From Kytococcus schroeteri (GTDB lineage Bacteria; Actinomycetota; Actinomycetes; Actinomycetales; Dermatophilaceae): DNA of 64,000 nt. Below, piece by piece: positions 8,321 through 17,227 of the stretch. The notes under the pieces were generated by a model, which was given only the letters and a program-made list of their open reading frames with translations, did no database searches and was not told the DNA's origin. The stretch covers positions 46,507-110,506 of the forward strand of contig NZ_PKIZ01000008.1 of NCBI RefSeq assembly GCF_002847825.1, written 5' to 3'. The first letter of the stretch is position 1. The number at the start of each line of letters is the position of its first letter. Both the position numbers and the translations under genes were made by a program.

Positions 8321-9577
8321 TCAGCCGCCGTCGACCGACAGCTCGGCGGCCCGCATCCGGGCGGCCCACTCGTCGCTCAGCTCGCGGCTGGCCAGCCAGT
8401 TCTCCGGCAGGGCCACCTGACGCTCCGAGCCCTTGCGCCCGCGCGGCCCATCGGCGGCCTCGGCCGGCCACACCTGGTCGAGGTCGAGGGTGTCGATGAG
8501 CGCGTCCAGGTCGGCCAGCGAGTTCACCAGCCCCAGCTGCGAGCGCAGCTGGCCGCCCACCCGGAAGCCCTTGAGGTACCAGGTGATGTGCTTGCGGATG
8601 TCCCGGCAGGCGTGGTTCTCGTCCTCGTGGAAGTCCGCGAGGTACTCCGCGTGCCGGCGCAGGGTGGCGGTCACCTCGCGCAGGTCCGGGGTGACGCGGG
8701 CGTCGGACCCGGCGAAGGCCGCGGCGAGGTCGGTGAACAGCCACGGCCGCCCCAGACAGCCGCGGCCCACCACCACGCCGTCGCAGCCGGTCTGCTCCAC
8801 CATCCGCAAAGCGTCCTCGGCCGACCAGATGTCGCCGTTGCCCAGCACCGGGATGGTGGTGACCTCCTGCTTGAGGCGGGCGATCTCCTCCCACCGCGCC
8901 TGCCCCGAGTAGGCCTGGCTGGCGGTGCGGGCATGGAGCGCGACGGCGGCGGCGCCCATGTCCTCGGCGATGCGGCCGGCCTCCAGGTGGGTGTGGTGGT
9001 CCTCGTCGATGCCGATACGCATCTTCACCGTCACCGGGATGCCGGCCTTCTCGGCCTCCTGGACCGCCGAGCGCACGATGTCGCGGAACAGTGTGCTCTT
9101 CCACGGGATGGCCGCGCCGCCGCCCTTGCGGGTCACCTTGGGCACGGGGCACCCGAAGTTCATATCGATGTGGTCGGCCCGGTCGTGCTCCACGATGTCG
9201 CGGGCCGCGGCGCGCACCGTGGCCGGGTCCACGCCGTACAGCTGGATGGAGCGGGGGTCCTCCGCGGCGTCGAACTCCACGAGCTTCATGGTCACCGGGG
9301 TCCGCTCCACGAGCGCGCGGGTGGTGATCATCTCGGACACGTAGAGGCTCGAGGCACCGCTCGCGCCCCCGGCCGCCAGTCCCTCCGTGCCGTACTCGCG
9401 GCACAGGCGCCGGAACGCGCGGTTGGTGATGCCCGCCATCGGGGCCAGGACCACCGGGGAGTCGATGGTGAGCCGCCCGATGCGCAGCGGGGGCAGCACG
9501 GGCGTGCCCGGTGAGGCGGCGCCGGAGGGCACGTCGGGCAGAGCGGAGGGCGAGGCGGTGGCGGGGGTGCTGGTCAT
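8321..9577 (-). CDS. dusB: tRNA-dihydrouridine synthase DusB
   Basis: This 418-residue flavoenzyme reduces uridines in the tRNA D-loop with NADPH. The TIM-barrel FMN site starts at VVLAPMAGITNRAFR; the catalytic cysteine is C143 in MNFGCPVPKVTRKGG; LGNGDIWSAEDA and VVVGRGCLGRPW are phosphate-binding. The first ~27 residues are a Pro/Ala-rich extension. Its ATG overlaps the argP stop (ATGA), so it is translationally coupled to that regulator although the functions look unrelated. Confidence 0.94.
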   Translation of the reverse strand: MTSTPATASPSALPDVPSGAASPGTPVLPPLRIGRLTIDSPVVLAPMAGITNRAFRRLCREYGTEGLAAGGASGASSLYVSEMITTRALVERTPVTMKLVEFDAAEDPRSIQLYGVDPATVRAAARDIVEHDRADHIDMNFGCPVPKVTRKGGGAAIPWKSTLFRDIVRSAVQEAEKAGIPVTVKMRIGIDEDHHTHLEAGRIAEDMGAAAVALHARTASQAYSGQARWEEIARLKQEVTTIPVLGNGDIWSAEDALRMVEQTGCDGVVVGRGCLGRPWLFTDLAAAFAGSDARVTPDLREVTATLRRHAEYLADFHEDENHACRDIRKHITWYLKGFRVGGQLRSQLGLVNSLADLDALIDTLDLDQVWPAEAADGPRGRKGSERQVALPENWLASRELSDEWAARMRAAELSVDGG

Positions 9578-10515
9578 GACAGCCGATCATTCTCCCAGAC
9601 CGCCGCCGGGCGGACGACCTCCCGCGCGACGGCCGCCAACCGCTCCCCCAGCAGGTCCAGCACGGCCGACTCGATGCGGGGCCGGTGCCACACCAGGGGC
9701 ACATCGCGGTAGCCCGGCGCGATGCGCACCAGCTCCCCGGACTCGATCTGGTCGTGCATCCGCCCCTCGGGGACCAGCCCCCAGCCCAGACCCAGCAGCA
9801 CCGCCTCCTCGAACTCGCGGTTGGCCGGTACGAAGGTGGTGGGCGGCCGCAGGTCGGTCTCCAGCAGGCGTGCCAGGTAGGCGTACTGCAGCAGGTCCTT
9901 GCGGTCGAAGGCGATGACGGGCGCCACCGCCATCGCCTCGGCGGTGGGCCCCTCGGGCAGGTGGCGCTCCACGTACCCCGGGGTGGCCAGCGGCAGGTAG
10001 CGGATGGTGCCCAGCGGCACCGCGGTGTGGCCCTGCACCGGGGTGGGGTCGGAACTCAGTGCGGCCACGACCCGACCCTGCCGCAGCAGGTCCACCGAGT
10101 GGGCGTCGTCCTCGCGGAAGAGCTCGAAGCTCACCGGCACCTCGCGTTCCACCTGGGCCATGGCCGGCAGCAGCACGAGGGCCAGGGCGTCCGCGCCGGT
10201 CGCGAGCGGTACCGAGAGCCGGGTGCGCGGGTGGGCCTCGGAGTCCAGGTGGTGCGAGGCCGTGAGCCGGGCCACCGCCTCGTCTCGCAGCAGCGACCAC
10301 TGCAGCGCCAGGGCGAGCAGCACCTCGCCGTCGGGGGTGGGCCGCACCGGCTTGGTGCGGCTCACGAGCACGGCGCCCACCGCCTTCTCCAGGGCGCGCA
10401 TCCGCTGGGACACCGCCGAGGGCGTGATGCTCAGCGCCTTGGCGGCCCGCTCGAAGGTCCCCTCGCGCACCGTCGCGCGCAGCGTCGTCAGTCCCACCGG
10501 GTCGAGCACGTCCAT
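9574..10515 (-). CDS. argP: LysR-family regulator ArgP/LysG
   Basis: This 313-residue LysR-type regulator has an N-terminal winged helix (FERAAKALSITPSAVSQRMRALEKAVG, about residues 20-46) followed by a substrate-binding domain. The ArgP/LysG subfamily is indicated by the DPVGLTTLRATVREGTFERAA opening and by a divergent lysE neighbour. In Corynebacterium LysG activates lysE when lysine, arginine or histidine accumulate, and the same is inferred here. The ATG is 7 bases after TAAGAT, suggesting a leaderless mRNA. dusB is coupled downstream. Confidence 0.92.
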   Translation of the reverse strand: MDVLDPVGLTTLRATVREGTFERAAKALSITPSAVSQRMRALEKAVGAVLVSRTKPVRPTPDGEVLLALALQWSLLRDEAVARLTASHHLDSEAHPRTRLSVPLATGADALALVLLPAMAQVEREVPVSFELFREDDAHSVDLLRQGRVVAALSSDPTPVQGHTAVPLGTIRYLPLATPGYVERHLPEGPTAEAMAVAPVIAFDRKDLLQYAYLARLLETDLRPPTTFVPANREFEEAVLLGLGWGLVPEGRMHDQIESGELVRIAPGYRDVPLVWHRPRIESAVLDLLGERLAAVAREVVRPAAVWENDRLS

Positions 10516-10522
10516 GAAGCAG

Positions 10523-10528
10523 ATCTTA
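10523..10528 (-). promoter_or_regulatory. leaderless -10 element for argP
   Basis: TAAGAT on the minus strand is followed by 7 bases and the argP ATG, with no Shine-Dalgarno site. Confidence 0.6.
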
Positions 10529-10543
10529 GGGTCGCTCAGGGAT

Positions 10544-10559
10544 CATCAAGATTCTGATG
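10544..10559. promoter_or_regulatory. candidate ArgP operator
   Basis: A perfect inverted repeat, CATCA-N6-TGATG, lies in the 79-base argP-lysE gap. Relative to a lysE start at 10595 it covers about -51 to -36, the usual place for a LysR-type activator. The lysE promoter has a -10 (TACCCT) but no recognisable -35, consistent with activation. Confidence 0.5.
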
Positions 10560-10582
10560 CCTGCGCCGGGCGCGGTCGTTCC

Positions 10583-10588
10583 TACCCT
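10583..10588 (+). promoter_or_regulatory. leaderless -10 element for first lysE
   Basis: TACCCT is followed by six bases and the ATG at 10595. Confidence 0.6.
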
Positions 10589-10594
10589 GCAGCC

Positions 10595-11200
10595 ATGGAG
10601 AACGTGAGCATCGTCGCCTCGGGCCTCGTGACCGGCATCGGCCTCATCGCCGCGGTCGGCGCGCAGGGCGCCTACCTACTGCGCCGCGGCCTGATGCGCG
10701 AGCACGTGACCGCACTGGTGGTCTTCTGCGCCCTCTCGGACATCGTCATCATCGGCGCCAGCGTGCTGGGCATCGGCGCCGTCATCGAGCAGTTCCCCGC
10801 GGCGCTGGGCGTGGTGCGCTGGGTCGGGGCGGCCTTCCTCGTGGCCTTCGCGCTGGCCTGCTTCCGACGGGCCGCGCGCCCCTCCCCGATGGTGGGATCC
10901 GGTGGCAGCTCGGTGGGCCTGCGCCGCGCCCTGGCCACCATGGCCGCGTTCACCTGGCTCAACCCGCACCTGTGGCTGGACACCGTGCTGCTGGGAACGC
11001 TGGCCAACGGGTACGGCGCCGACGGGCGGTGGTTCTACTACGCCGGGCTGTGCACCGCCTCGGTCGTGTGGTTCACCGCGGTGGGCTACGGCAGCGCGCG
11101 CCTGGCGCCGGTGTTCGCCCGCCCCCGCTCCTGGCAGGTGCTCGACACCGTGGTCGGCACCCTGATGCTCGTGCTGGGGACCGGCCTGGTGCTCCAGTGA
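10595..11200 (+). CDS. lysE: LysE-family amino-acid exporter (copy 1)
   Basis: This 201-residue membrane exporter has the family pattern of about six helices. The signature GLVTGIGLIAAVGAQGAYLLRRGL is at residues 10-33 and TWLNPHLWLDTVLLG at about 118-132. LysE exports L-lysine and L-arginine. The usual AQNA motif reads AQGA here, a change of Asn to Gly at a conserved site that copy 2 keeps. It is divergent from argP and overlaps copy 2 by four bases (GTGA). Confidence 0.92.
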   Translation: MENVSIVASGLVTGIGLIAAVGAQGAYLLRRGLMREHVTALVVFCALSDIVIIGASVLGIGAVIEQFPAALGVVRWVGAAFLVAFALACFRRAARPSPMVGSGGSSVGLRRALATMAAFTWLNPHLWLDTVLLGTLANGYGADGRWFYYAGLCTASVVWFTAVGYGSARLAPVFARPRSWQVLDTVVGTLMLVLGTGLVLQ

Positions 11201-11802
11201 TCGGCCTGGTCGCCTCCGGGTTCGCCACCGGCATCGGGCTCATCGCGGCGGTGGGCGCGCAGAACGCCTACCTGCTGCGCCGCGGCCTGCGCCGGGAGCA
11301 CGTGCCGGCGCTCGTGGCCCTGTGCGCCGCCTCCGACATCGTGCTCATCGGCGCCGCCGTGCTGGGCGTCGGCGTGGTGCTCACCTGGTGGCCGCCGCTG
11401 CTGGAGCTGGTCCGCTGGGGCGGCGCGGCGTTCCTCGTGATCTACGGCCTGTCCTGCCTGCGGCGCGCGTGGAAGGGCGGCGAGTCCCTCGAGGCCGGGG
11501 CATCCGGCCCGTCGGTCAGCGTGCGCCGTGCGATGCTCACCATGGCCGGGTTCACCTGGCTCAACCCGCACCTGTACCTGGACATCACCATCCTGGGCGG
11601 CCTGGCCAACGGCCACGGGCAGACCGGCCGGTGGTGGTACTACCTCGGTCTGGTCACGGCCAGCGCCACCTGGTTCAGCCTCCTCGGCTTCGGGTCCGCG
11701 CGCCTGGCCCCGGTGTTCTCCCGCCCGCGGTCCTGGCAGGTGCTGGACACCCTCATCGGCGTGACGATGCTGGTCCTGGCCGCCGGCCTGGCGCTCCGCT
11801 GA
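11197..11802 (+). CDS. lysE: LysE-family amino-acid exporter (copy 2)
   Basis: This exporter is also 201 residues and is clearly a tandem paralogue of copy 1: the N-terminal GIGLIAAVGAQ and LLRRGL blocks, the TWLNPHL block and the RPRSWQVLDT block recur in order. It keeps the canonical GAQNAYLLRRGL signature. It starts at GTG inside the copy 1 stop, so the two are translated together and could form a heteromer or differ in substrate. A hairpin terminator follows. Confidence 0.92.
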   Translation: MIGLVASGFATGIGLIAAVGAQNAYLLRRGLRREHVPALVALCAASDIVLIGAAVLGVGVVLTWWPPLLELVRWGGAAFLVIYGLSCLRRAWKGGESLEAGASGPSVSVRRAMLTMAGFTWLNPHLYLDITILGGLANGHGQTGRWWYYLGLVTASATWFSLLGFGSARLAPVFSRPRSWQVLDTLIGVTMLVLAAGLALR

Positions 11803-11847
11803 GGCGAGGCCGGGGCACAGGCCGCCCGCCCCACCTCGCCCCCAACG

Positions 11848-11887
11848 CCCGCGGGCCCGCCCACCCAGTGGTGGACGAGCCCGCGGG
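11848..11887. terminator. bidirectional terminator between lysE and glyS
   Basis: An 18-bp stem with two wobble positions (CCCGCGGGCCCGCCCACC against GGTGGACGAGCCCGCGGG) and a 4-base loop lies between the convergent lysE and glyS genes. Confidence 0.75.
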
Positions 11888-11901
11888 TCGTGGTGCTGGC
11901 C

Positions 11902-13308
11902 TCAGCAGCCGACCAGGCGCTGGGCGAGGTACCCGGTGACCTCGGCCAGCGGCACGCGCTCCTGCGACATCGTGTCGCGCTCACGGATGGTCACCGCCTG
12001 GTCCTCCAGGGTGTCGAAGTCGACCGTGACGCAGAACGGCGTGCCGATCTCGTCCTGGCGGCGGTAGCGGCGGCCGATGGCGCCGGCGTCGTCGAAGTCG
12101 ACCTCCCAGTGCTGGCGCAGCTCGGCGGCCAGCTCCTTGGCGCGCGGGGTGAGCTGCTCGTTGCGGCTCAGCGGCAGCACGGCCACCTTGACCGGCGCCA
12201 GGCGCGGGTCGAGGCGCAGCACGACGCGCTTGTCGACACCACCCTTGGCGTTGGGCGCCTCGTCCTCGGTGTAGGCGTCGATGAGGAAGGCCATGAGCGC
12301 GCGGGTGAGGCCGAACGCCGGCTCGATGACGTAGGGCGTGTAGCGCTCGCCGGTGGCCTGGTTGAAGTAGGACAGGTCCTGGCCGGAGGCCTTGGCGTGC
12401 ACCGAGAGGTCGAAGTCGGTGCGGTTGGCCACACCCATGAGCTCGCCGAACTCCGAGCCGGAGAAGCCGAAGCGGTACTCCAGGTCGATGGTGCGGTCGG
12501 AGTAGTGCGAGAGCTTCTCGGTGGGGTGCTCGTAGCGGCGGATGTTCTCCGGCGTGATGCCCAGGTCGGTGAACCACTTCTCGCAGACGTCGATCCACTC
12601 GTCGAAGTACTGCGGGGCCTCGGCCGGCGGCACGAAGTACTCGAGCTCCATCTGCTCGAACTCGCGGGTGCGGAAGATGAAGTTTCCGGGCGTGATCTCG
12701 TTGCGGAAGGACTTGCCCACCTGCGCGATGCCGAACGGCGGCTTCTTGCGGCTGGTGGTCATGACGTTGGCGAACTGCGTGAAGATGCCCTGCGCGGTCT
12801 CCGGGCGGAGGAAGTGCTTGCCGCTCTCGTCCTCGGTGACGCCCAGGTAGGTCTTGAGCAGGCCGGAGAACTGCTTGGGCTCGGTCCACGCACCCTTGGT
12901 GCCGCAGTTGGCGCAGGCGATCTCCTCGAAGGAGACCGAGTCGGGGTCCACCTCCTTGCCCTTGGCGGCGGACTTCTCGGCCACGGCCTCCTGCAGGTGG
13001 TCGGCTCGGAAGCGCTTGTGGCAGGACAGGCACTCCACGAGCGGGTCGGTGAAGGTGGCCACGTGGCCGGAGGCCTCCCACACCGCCGGGGGCAGGATCA
13101 CCGCGGAGTCCAGGCCGACCACGTCGTCGCGCATCTGCACCATCGTGCGCCACCACTGGCGCTTGATGTTCTCCTTGAGCGCCACGCCGAGGGGACCGTA
13201 GTCCCAGGCCGAGCGGGTCCCTCCGTAGATCTCGCCGGTGGGGAACACGAATCCACGGCGCTTGCAGAGGGAGACGACGGTGTCGACGGTGGAGGTCTTC
13301 TTGGCCAT
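11902..13308 (-). CDS. glyS: glycyl-tRNA synthetase (alpha2 type)
   Basis: This 468-residue class II synthetase charges tRNA-Gly. It opens [30 protein letters not shown] and shows motif 1 near [19 protein letters not shown], a zinc-like insertion (CLSCHKRF...CANCGTKG), motif 2 ([21 protein letters not shown]) and motif 3 at [10 protein letters not shown]. The C-terminal anticodon domain begins at [11 protein letters not shown]. It is the dimeric type found in Actinobacteria, not the GlyQ/GlyS tetramer. The long open frame upstream runs antisense to znuA and was rejected. The ATG is 6 bases after TACCCT. Confidence 0.97.
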   Translation of the reverse strand: MAKKTSTVDTVVSLCKRRGFVFPTGEIYGGTRSAWDYGPLGVALKENIKRQWWRTMVQMRDDVVGLDSAVILPPAVWEASGHVATFTDPLVECLSCHKRFRADHLQEAVAEKSAAKGKEVDPDSVSFEEIACANCGTKGAWTEPKQFSGLLKTYLGVTEDESGKHFLRPETAQGIFTQFANVMTTSRKKPPFGIAQVGKSFRNEITPGNFIFRTREFEQMELEYFVPPAEAPQYFDEWIDVCEKWFTDLGITPENIRRYEHPTEKLSHYSDRTIDLEYRFGFSGSEFGELMGVANRTDFDLSVHAKASGQDLSYFNQATGERYTPYVIEPAFGLTRALMAFLIDAYTEDEAPNAKGGVDKRVVLRLDPRLAPVKVAVLPLSRNEQLTPRAKELAAELRQHWEVDFDDAGAIGRRYRRQDEIGTPFCVTVDFDTLEDQAVTIRERDTMSQERVPLAEVTGYLAQRLVGC

Positions 13309-13314
13309 GGGCAC

Positions 13315-13320
13315 AGGGTA
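13315..13320 (-). promoter_or_regulatory. leaderless -10 element for glyS
   Basis: TACCCT on the minus strand is followed by six bases and the glyS ATG. No Shine-Dalgarno site or T-box leader is present. Confidence 0.6.
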
Positions 13321-13332
13321 CGGGTCCCCGAT

Positions 13333-13361
13333 TTGACGATCATTCTCGCCTCCCTGAGAAT
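13333..13361 (+). promoter_or_regulatory. znuA promoter
   Basis: TTGACG (13333-13338) is spaced 17 bases from GAGAAT (13356-13361). The znuA ATG follows the -10 by 7 bases, so transcription would begin at the start codon. Confidence 0.65.
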
Positions 13362-13369
13362 GATTGTCA
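13355..13369. promoter_or_regulatory. Zur box over the znuA -10 region
   Basis: TGAGAATGATTGTCA matches the actinobacterial Zur consensus TGAnAATGATTnTCA at every fixed position. A second, weaker half-match (TGACGATCATTCTCG) lies 21 bases upstream at 13334-13348 and covers the -35. Zn-Zur binding would block the promoter; the zur gene is the last gene of the same operon. Confidence 0.8.
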
Positions 13370-14370
13370 TGCCCTCCCACACCCTCAGCCCCCGCCGGCG
13401 TGCCCTGCGCGCGGGCAGCATCGCCCTGACCGCCACCCTGACCCTCGCCGCGTGCGGGGGCACCGACGAGGGCGGCGGCTCGGCCGACGAGGGGAAGGTG
13501 CAGGTCGCCAGCGGGTTCTTCCCGCTCAGCGAGCTGGCCCGCGCCGTCGGCGGCGACCACGTGGAGGTCACCCAGGTGACCCCGGACGGCAGCGACCCCC
13601 ACCACCTCGAGATGACCCCGCAGGCCACCGGCCGGCTGCAGGAGGCCGACCTGGTGCTGCACCTGCGCACGATGCAGCCGGCGCTCGACGCCGCCGTGGA
13701 GGCCGTGGCCGCCGACCGCGCGTGGGACGCCGGCGAGGCCGTCGACCTCGAGGCCGGGCCCCGCACCGGGAAGGCCGAGGAGTCTGGCCACGAGGGGCAC
13801 GACCACGCGGCCGAGGCCGAGGCCGGCCACGACGGGCACGACCACGGTGGCGTGGACCCGCACTTCTGGCTCGACCCCGTCGCCTTCGGCGAGGCCGCCA
13901 CCTCCCTGGGCGACGCGCTCGCCGAGCGCGACCCCGAACACGCCGAGGACTACCGCCGCAACGCCCAGGAGTACGTGCACCAGCTGGAGGAGCTCGACGA
14001 CGACCTGGCCCAGCAGCTCGGTCACTGCCGCAGCACCGACCTGGTGGTGGGCCACGAGGCCTACGCGTGGTTCGGCGCCCGCTACGGCTTCCACCAGCTG
14101 GGCGTGGCCGGCCTGTCCAACGAGGCCGAGGTCTCCCCCGCCCGTCTGGCCGAGCTCACCGACACCATCAAGAAGTCCGGGGTGAGCACCATCTACGCCG
14201 AGCCGCTGGCCCCTCGCGACAACGCCCGCACCCTGGCCGACGAGACCGGCACGACGGTGGAGGTCCTCGACCCCGCCGCGGGCCTCACGGACTCCTCGGC
14301 CGCCCGCGACTACCTGGGGATCATGCGCCACAACGGCGAGGTGCTGCACACCGGTCAGGGCTGCGAGTGA
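13369..14370 (+). CDS. znuA: zinc ABC transporter substrate-binding lipoprotein ZnuA
   Basis: This 333-residue lipoprotein has its signal and lipobox LTLAAC with C29 as the lipidated residue. Cluster A-1 SBP features are present: [12 protein letters not shown], the His-rich acidic loop about residues 138-162 (several HDH and HEGH motifs), [18 protein letters not shown] and [10 protein letters not shown]. It captures Zn(II) outside the membrane for ZnuB/ZnuC. The ATG at 13369 starts within the last base of the Zur box and is probably leaderless. The stop overlaps znuC (GTGA). Confidence 0.95.
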   Translation: MPSHTLSPRRRALRAGSIALTATLTLAACGGTDEGGGSADEGKVQVASGFFPLSELARAVGGDHVEVTQVTPDGSDPHHLEMTPQATGRLQEADLVLHLRTMQPALDAAVEAVAADRAWDAGEAVDLEAGPRTGKAEESGHEGHDHAAEAEAGHDGHDHGGVDPHFWLDPVAFGEAATSLGDALAERDPEHAEDYRRNAQEYVHQLEELDDDLAQQLGHCRSTDLVVGHEAYAWFGARYGFHQLGVAGLSNEAEVSPARLAELTDTIKKSGVSTIYAEPLAPRDNARTLADETGTTVEVLDPAAGLTDSSAARDYLGIMRHNGEVLHTGQGCE

Positions 14371-15053
14371 GCGACGCCCTCGTCCTGCAGGAGGTCGTCT
14401 ACGGCTACGACGGGCACCCTGCGGTGGGCCCGGTCTCGGCCACCGTCCCGGCCGGCCAGAGCGTGGCCATCACCGGGCCCAACGGCGCGGGCAAGTCGAC
14501 CCTGGTGACCGGCCTGCTCGGCCTCACCGACCAGCTCTCCGGACGGGCCGAGCTGCTCGGCACCCCCCTGCGCCGCCTGCGCGACCGCACCCGCATCGGG
14601 TACGTGCCCCAGCACCACTCCGTGACAGGGGCCCTGCACGCCACCGTGGGCGAGGTCATCCTGGCCGGGCGCGTGGCCGCCCTGCCGTGGTGGCGCCACC
14701 CCGGCCGCTCCGACCGTGAGCTGGCCCGCCGCGCCGCCGCCGACGTGGGGCTGGAGGACCGCCTCCACCACAATCTGGCCGACCTCTCCGGCGGGCAGCG
14801 GCGTCGCGCCCTGCTGGCCCGCGCCATCGTGTCGCGCCCCGCCCTGCTGGTGCTCGACGAGCCCACCGCGGGCGTGGACCTGGCCAACCAGGAGCTGCTG
14901 GCCGTGCTCCTGCGCCGCCTGGCCGACGACGGCTTGACCATGCTCGTGATCACCCACGAGCTCGACCCCATCGCCTCGGCGCTGGACCGCGTGCTCACCC
15001 TGACCGGGGGCCGCCTCACCGACGACCGCATGCTGGAGGTGCACCGTGGCTGA
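14367..15053 (+). CDS. znuC: zinc ABC transporter ATP-binding protein ZnuC
   Basis: This 228-residue ABC ATPase has Walker [10 protein letters not shown] (about 38-46), Q-loop YVPQHHSV, signature LSGGQRRR, Walker [13 protein letters not shown] and the switch His in ITHEL. It powers zinc import through ZnuB. It starts at GTG overlapping znuA by four bases and overlaps znuB by eight, so the operon is tightly coupled. Confidence 0.95.
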   Translation: MSDALVLQEVVYGYDGHPAVGPVSATVPAGQSVAITGPNGAGKSTLVTGLLGLTDQLSGRAELLGTPLRRLRDRTRIGYVPQHHSVTGALHATVGEVILAGRVAALPWWRHPGRSDRELARRAAADVGLEDRLHHNLADLSGGQRRRALLARAIVSRPALLVLDEPTAGVDLANQELLAVLLRRLADDGLTMLVITHELDPIASALDRVLTLTGGRLTDDRMLEVHRG

Positions 15054-16041
15054 GATGCTGCAGTTCGATTTCATGCAGCGGGCCCTGCTGGCCGCGCTGC
15101 TCGTGGGGGCCGTGGCCCCGATGGTGGGCATCTTCGTGGTGCAGCGGGGGCTCAGCCTCATCGGCGACGCCCTGGGCCACGTGGCCCTGGCCGGCGTGGC
15201 CGTGGGCGTGGTGATGCAGGCGCAGCCGGTCTGGACCGCGCTGGCGGTGGCGGTGCTGGCGGCGGTGGTCATCGAGGCCCTGCGTGCCCGCGGCGGCACC
15301 GCCAGCGACGTCGCCCTGGCACTGATGTTCCACACCGGCATCGCGCTGGGCGTGGTGCTCATCAGCACCTCCCCGGGCACGGCCAACCTGGAGAACTACC
15401 TGTTCGGTGCCATCACCACCACCAGCTCGGCCGACCTGCGCCTGTTCGTGGTGCTCGGCGTGGTGGTCGCGGTGGCCACCACCCTGCTGCGCCCGCGCCT
15501 GTTCGCCGTGGCCCAGGACGAGGTGTACAGCCGCTCCCAGGGGCTCCCCGTGACGGCCCTGAACATGCTGCTCTCCGCGCTGGTGGCGGTCACCATCGTC
15601 ATGTCGATGCGGGTGGTGGGCCTGCTGCTCATCTCCGCGCTGATGATCGTGCCCATCGCGACCTCGCAGTTGCTCACCCGCAGCTTCGCCGCCGCGTGGT
15701 GGATGGCCATGGTGCTGGGGGCGCTCTCCGGCGTCGGGGGCGTCGTGGTCAGCTACACCTACGACCTGCCCTCGGGCGGCACCATCGTGCTGCTGGCCGT
15801 GGCGGTGTACGCCCTGGCCGTGCTGGGCACCTGGGTGGCCCGCCGGGTCCGGGTCGGACGCCACCGCCGGGCCTCGCTCGCCGAGCACCACGCCCACGAG
15901 CACCACCCCGACTGCGAGCACCCCGCAGTCCCCCACGGCGACCACCTCGACTACCTCCACGGGGACCACCTGCACCATCCCCACGAGGGTCACTACGATG
16001 AGCGGCCGCTGGACGCCTCGGCGCCGGCACCACGTCCATGA
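15046..16041 (+). CDS. znuB: zinc ABC transporter permease ZnuB with His-rich tail
   Basis: This 331-residue permease belongs to the ABC-3 (ZnuB/MntB) family with about eight helices. It opens FMQRALLAALLVGAVAPMVGIFVVQRGLSLIGDALGHVALAG, and LLLISALMIVPIATSQLL is the conserved cytoplasmic-loop region. The last ~50 residues are unusual: about 14 histidines and one cysteine lie between residues 280 and 316 (HHAHEHH, HLHHPHEGH). Such tails are typical of ZIP/CDF metal proteins rather than ABC permeases and probably bind Zn in the cytoplasm. Confidence 0.93.
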   Translation: MAEMLQFDFMQRALLAALLVGAVAPMVGIFVVQRGLSLIGDALGHVALAGVAVGVVMQAQPVWTALAVAVLAAVVIEALRARGGTASDVALALMFHTGIALGVVLISTSPGTANLENYLFGAITTTSSADLRLFVVLGVVVAVATTLLRPRLFAVAQDEVYSRSQGLPVTALNMLLSALVAVTIVMSMRVVGLLLISALMIVPIATSQLLTRSFAAAWWMAMVLGALSGVGGVVVSYTYDLPSGGTIVLLAVAVYALAVLGTWVARRVRVGRHRRASLAEHHAHEHHPDCEHPAVPHGDHLDYLHGDHLHHPHEGHYDERPLDASAPAPRP

Positions 16042-16066
16042 CCCCGTCCCTCTCGCAGGAGCACCG

Positions 16067-16459
16067 GTGACCACGAACCGTCCCCGCCGGACCCGTCAGC
16101 AGTCCGCCGTGCTCGAGGCCCTGGGCTCCCGCACGGACTTCGTGGCCGCCCAGGAGCTGCACGTGGCCATGGCCCGCGCCGGGCACAAGGTGGCGCTGGC
16201 CACGGTCTACCGTGCCCTGCAGTCCTTCGACGAGGCCGGCGAGGTGGACACCCTCGTGACCGAGGGCGGCGAGACGCTCTACCGCGCCTGCCGCACCACC
16301 GCGCACCACCACCACCTGGTCTGCCGCGAGTGCGGCGACACCGTCGAGATCGACGGGCCGGCCGTGGAGCAGTGGTCCGAGCAGATCGCGGCCCAGCACG
16401 GGTTCTCCGAGGTGAGCCACACCGTGGAGCTCTACGGGCGCTGCTCCGCCTGCTCCTGA
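16067..16459 (+). CDS. zur: zinc-uptake regulator Zur (Fur family)
   Basis: This 130-residue Fur-family repressor has an N-terminal winged helix ([33 protein letters not shown]) and a C-terminal dimerisation domain. [17 protein letters not shown] is the regulatory metal site and CREC with CSAC forms the structural zinc site. GTG 16067 is preferred over an upstream in-frame ATG because GCAGGAG lies just before it. Its position after znuACB and the Zur box on znuA identify it as Zur rather than FurA. Its 3' end overlaps uppS by 28 bases, tail to tail. Confidence 0.92.
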   Translation: MTTNRPRRTRQQSAVLEALGSRTDFVAAQELHVAMARAGHKVALATVYRALQSFDEAGEVDTLVTEGGETLYRACRTTAHHHHLVCRECGDTVEIDGPAVEQWSEQIAAQHGFSEVSHTVELYGRCSACS

Positions 16460-17226
16460 GGCCGGTCCACCGCGCCGCCGAACCGGCGGTCGCGCCCGGC
16501 GTAGCGCTCCAGGGCCGCCCACAGGTGGCGGCGGTCGAAGTCCGGCCACAGCGTGTCCGGGAAGTCCATCTCGGCGTACGCGCTCTGCCAGAGCAGGAAG
16601 TTGCTCGTGCGCTGCTCGCCGGAGGAGCGCAGGAAGAGGTCCACGTCCGGCATCGAGGGCTCGTAGAGGTGGCGGGCGACGGTGGCCGCCGTGATGCCGC
16701 CGGGGCGCAGCCGACCGGCCTCGACCTCGCGGGCGATGGCGCGCACCCCGTCCACGATCTCTGCGCGCCCGCCGTAGTTGACGCAGAAGTACAGGGTGAG
16801 CCGGTCGTTGTGCCGGGTCATCTCCTCGGCGGCCTCGAGCTCCTTGATGACGCCGCGCCACAGCCGCGGCCGGCGGCCCACCCAGCGCATGCGCACGCCC
16901 CAGGCGTCCAGCTGGTCGCGGCGGCGGCGGATGACCTGGCGGTTGAAGCCCATGAGGAAGCGGACCTCCTCGGGCGAGCGGCGCCAGTTCTCCGTGGAGA
17001 AGGCGTACGCCGAGAGGTGCGGCACCCCGGCCTCCAGGGCGCCGGCCACCACGTCGAGCAGCGCCCCCTCCCCCGCCTCGTGGCCGGCGGTCCGCGGCAG
17101 GCCGCGCTCGTTGGCCCACCGGCCGTTGCCGTCCATGACCACGGCCACGTGCTGGGGCAGCTCGTCGGGGGCCAGCTGCGGCGGGCGGGCCCCGGAGGGG
17201 TGCGGGAAGGGCGGCTCGTGGGTCAT
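16432..17226 (-). CDS. uppS: isoprenyl transferase (polyprenyl diphosphate synthase)
   Basis: This 264-residue cis-prenyltransferase makes the C50/C55 polyprenyl diphosphate lipid carrier for peptidoglycan and envelope glycans. The catalytic Asp is D32 in [25 protein letters not shown] and [23 protein letters not shown] complete the substrate pocket. The N-terminal 23 residues are a Pro-rich extension. It lies one base after recO, the usual actinobacterial arrangement. Product chain length cannot be read from sequence. Confidence 0.95.
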   Translation of the reverse strand: MTHEPPFPHPSGARPPQLAPDELPQHVAVVMDGNGRWANERGLPRTAGHEAGEGALLDVVAGALEAGVPHLSAYAFSTENWRRSPEEVRFLMGFNRQVIRRRRDQLDAWGVRMRWVGRRPRLWRGVIKELEAAEEMTRHNDRLTLYFCVNYGGRAEIVDGVRAIAREVEAGRLRPGGITAATVARHLYEPSMPDVDLFLRSSGEQRTSNFLLWQSAYAEMDFPDTLWPDFDRRHLWAALERYAGRDRRFGGAVDRPQEQAEQRP

Positions 17227-17227
17227 G

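Noticed and set aside
13309..13368. T-box or glycine riboswitch before glyS
   Set aside because: The glyS gene appears leaderless, leaving no room for a leader RNA.
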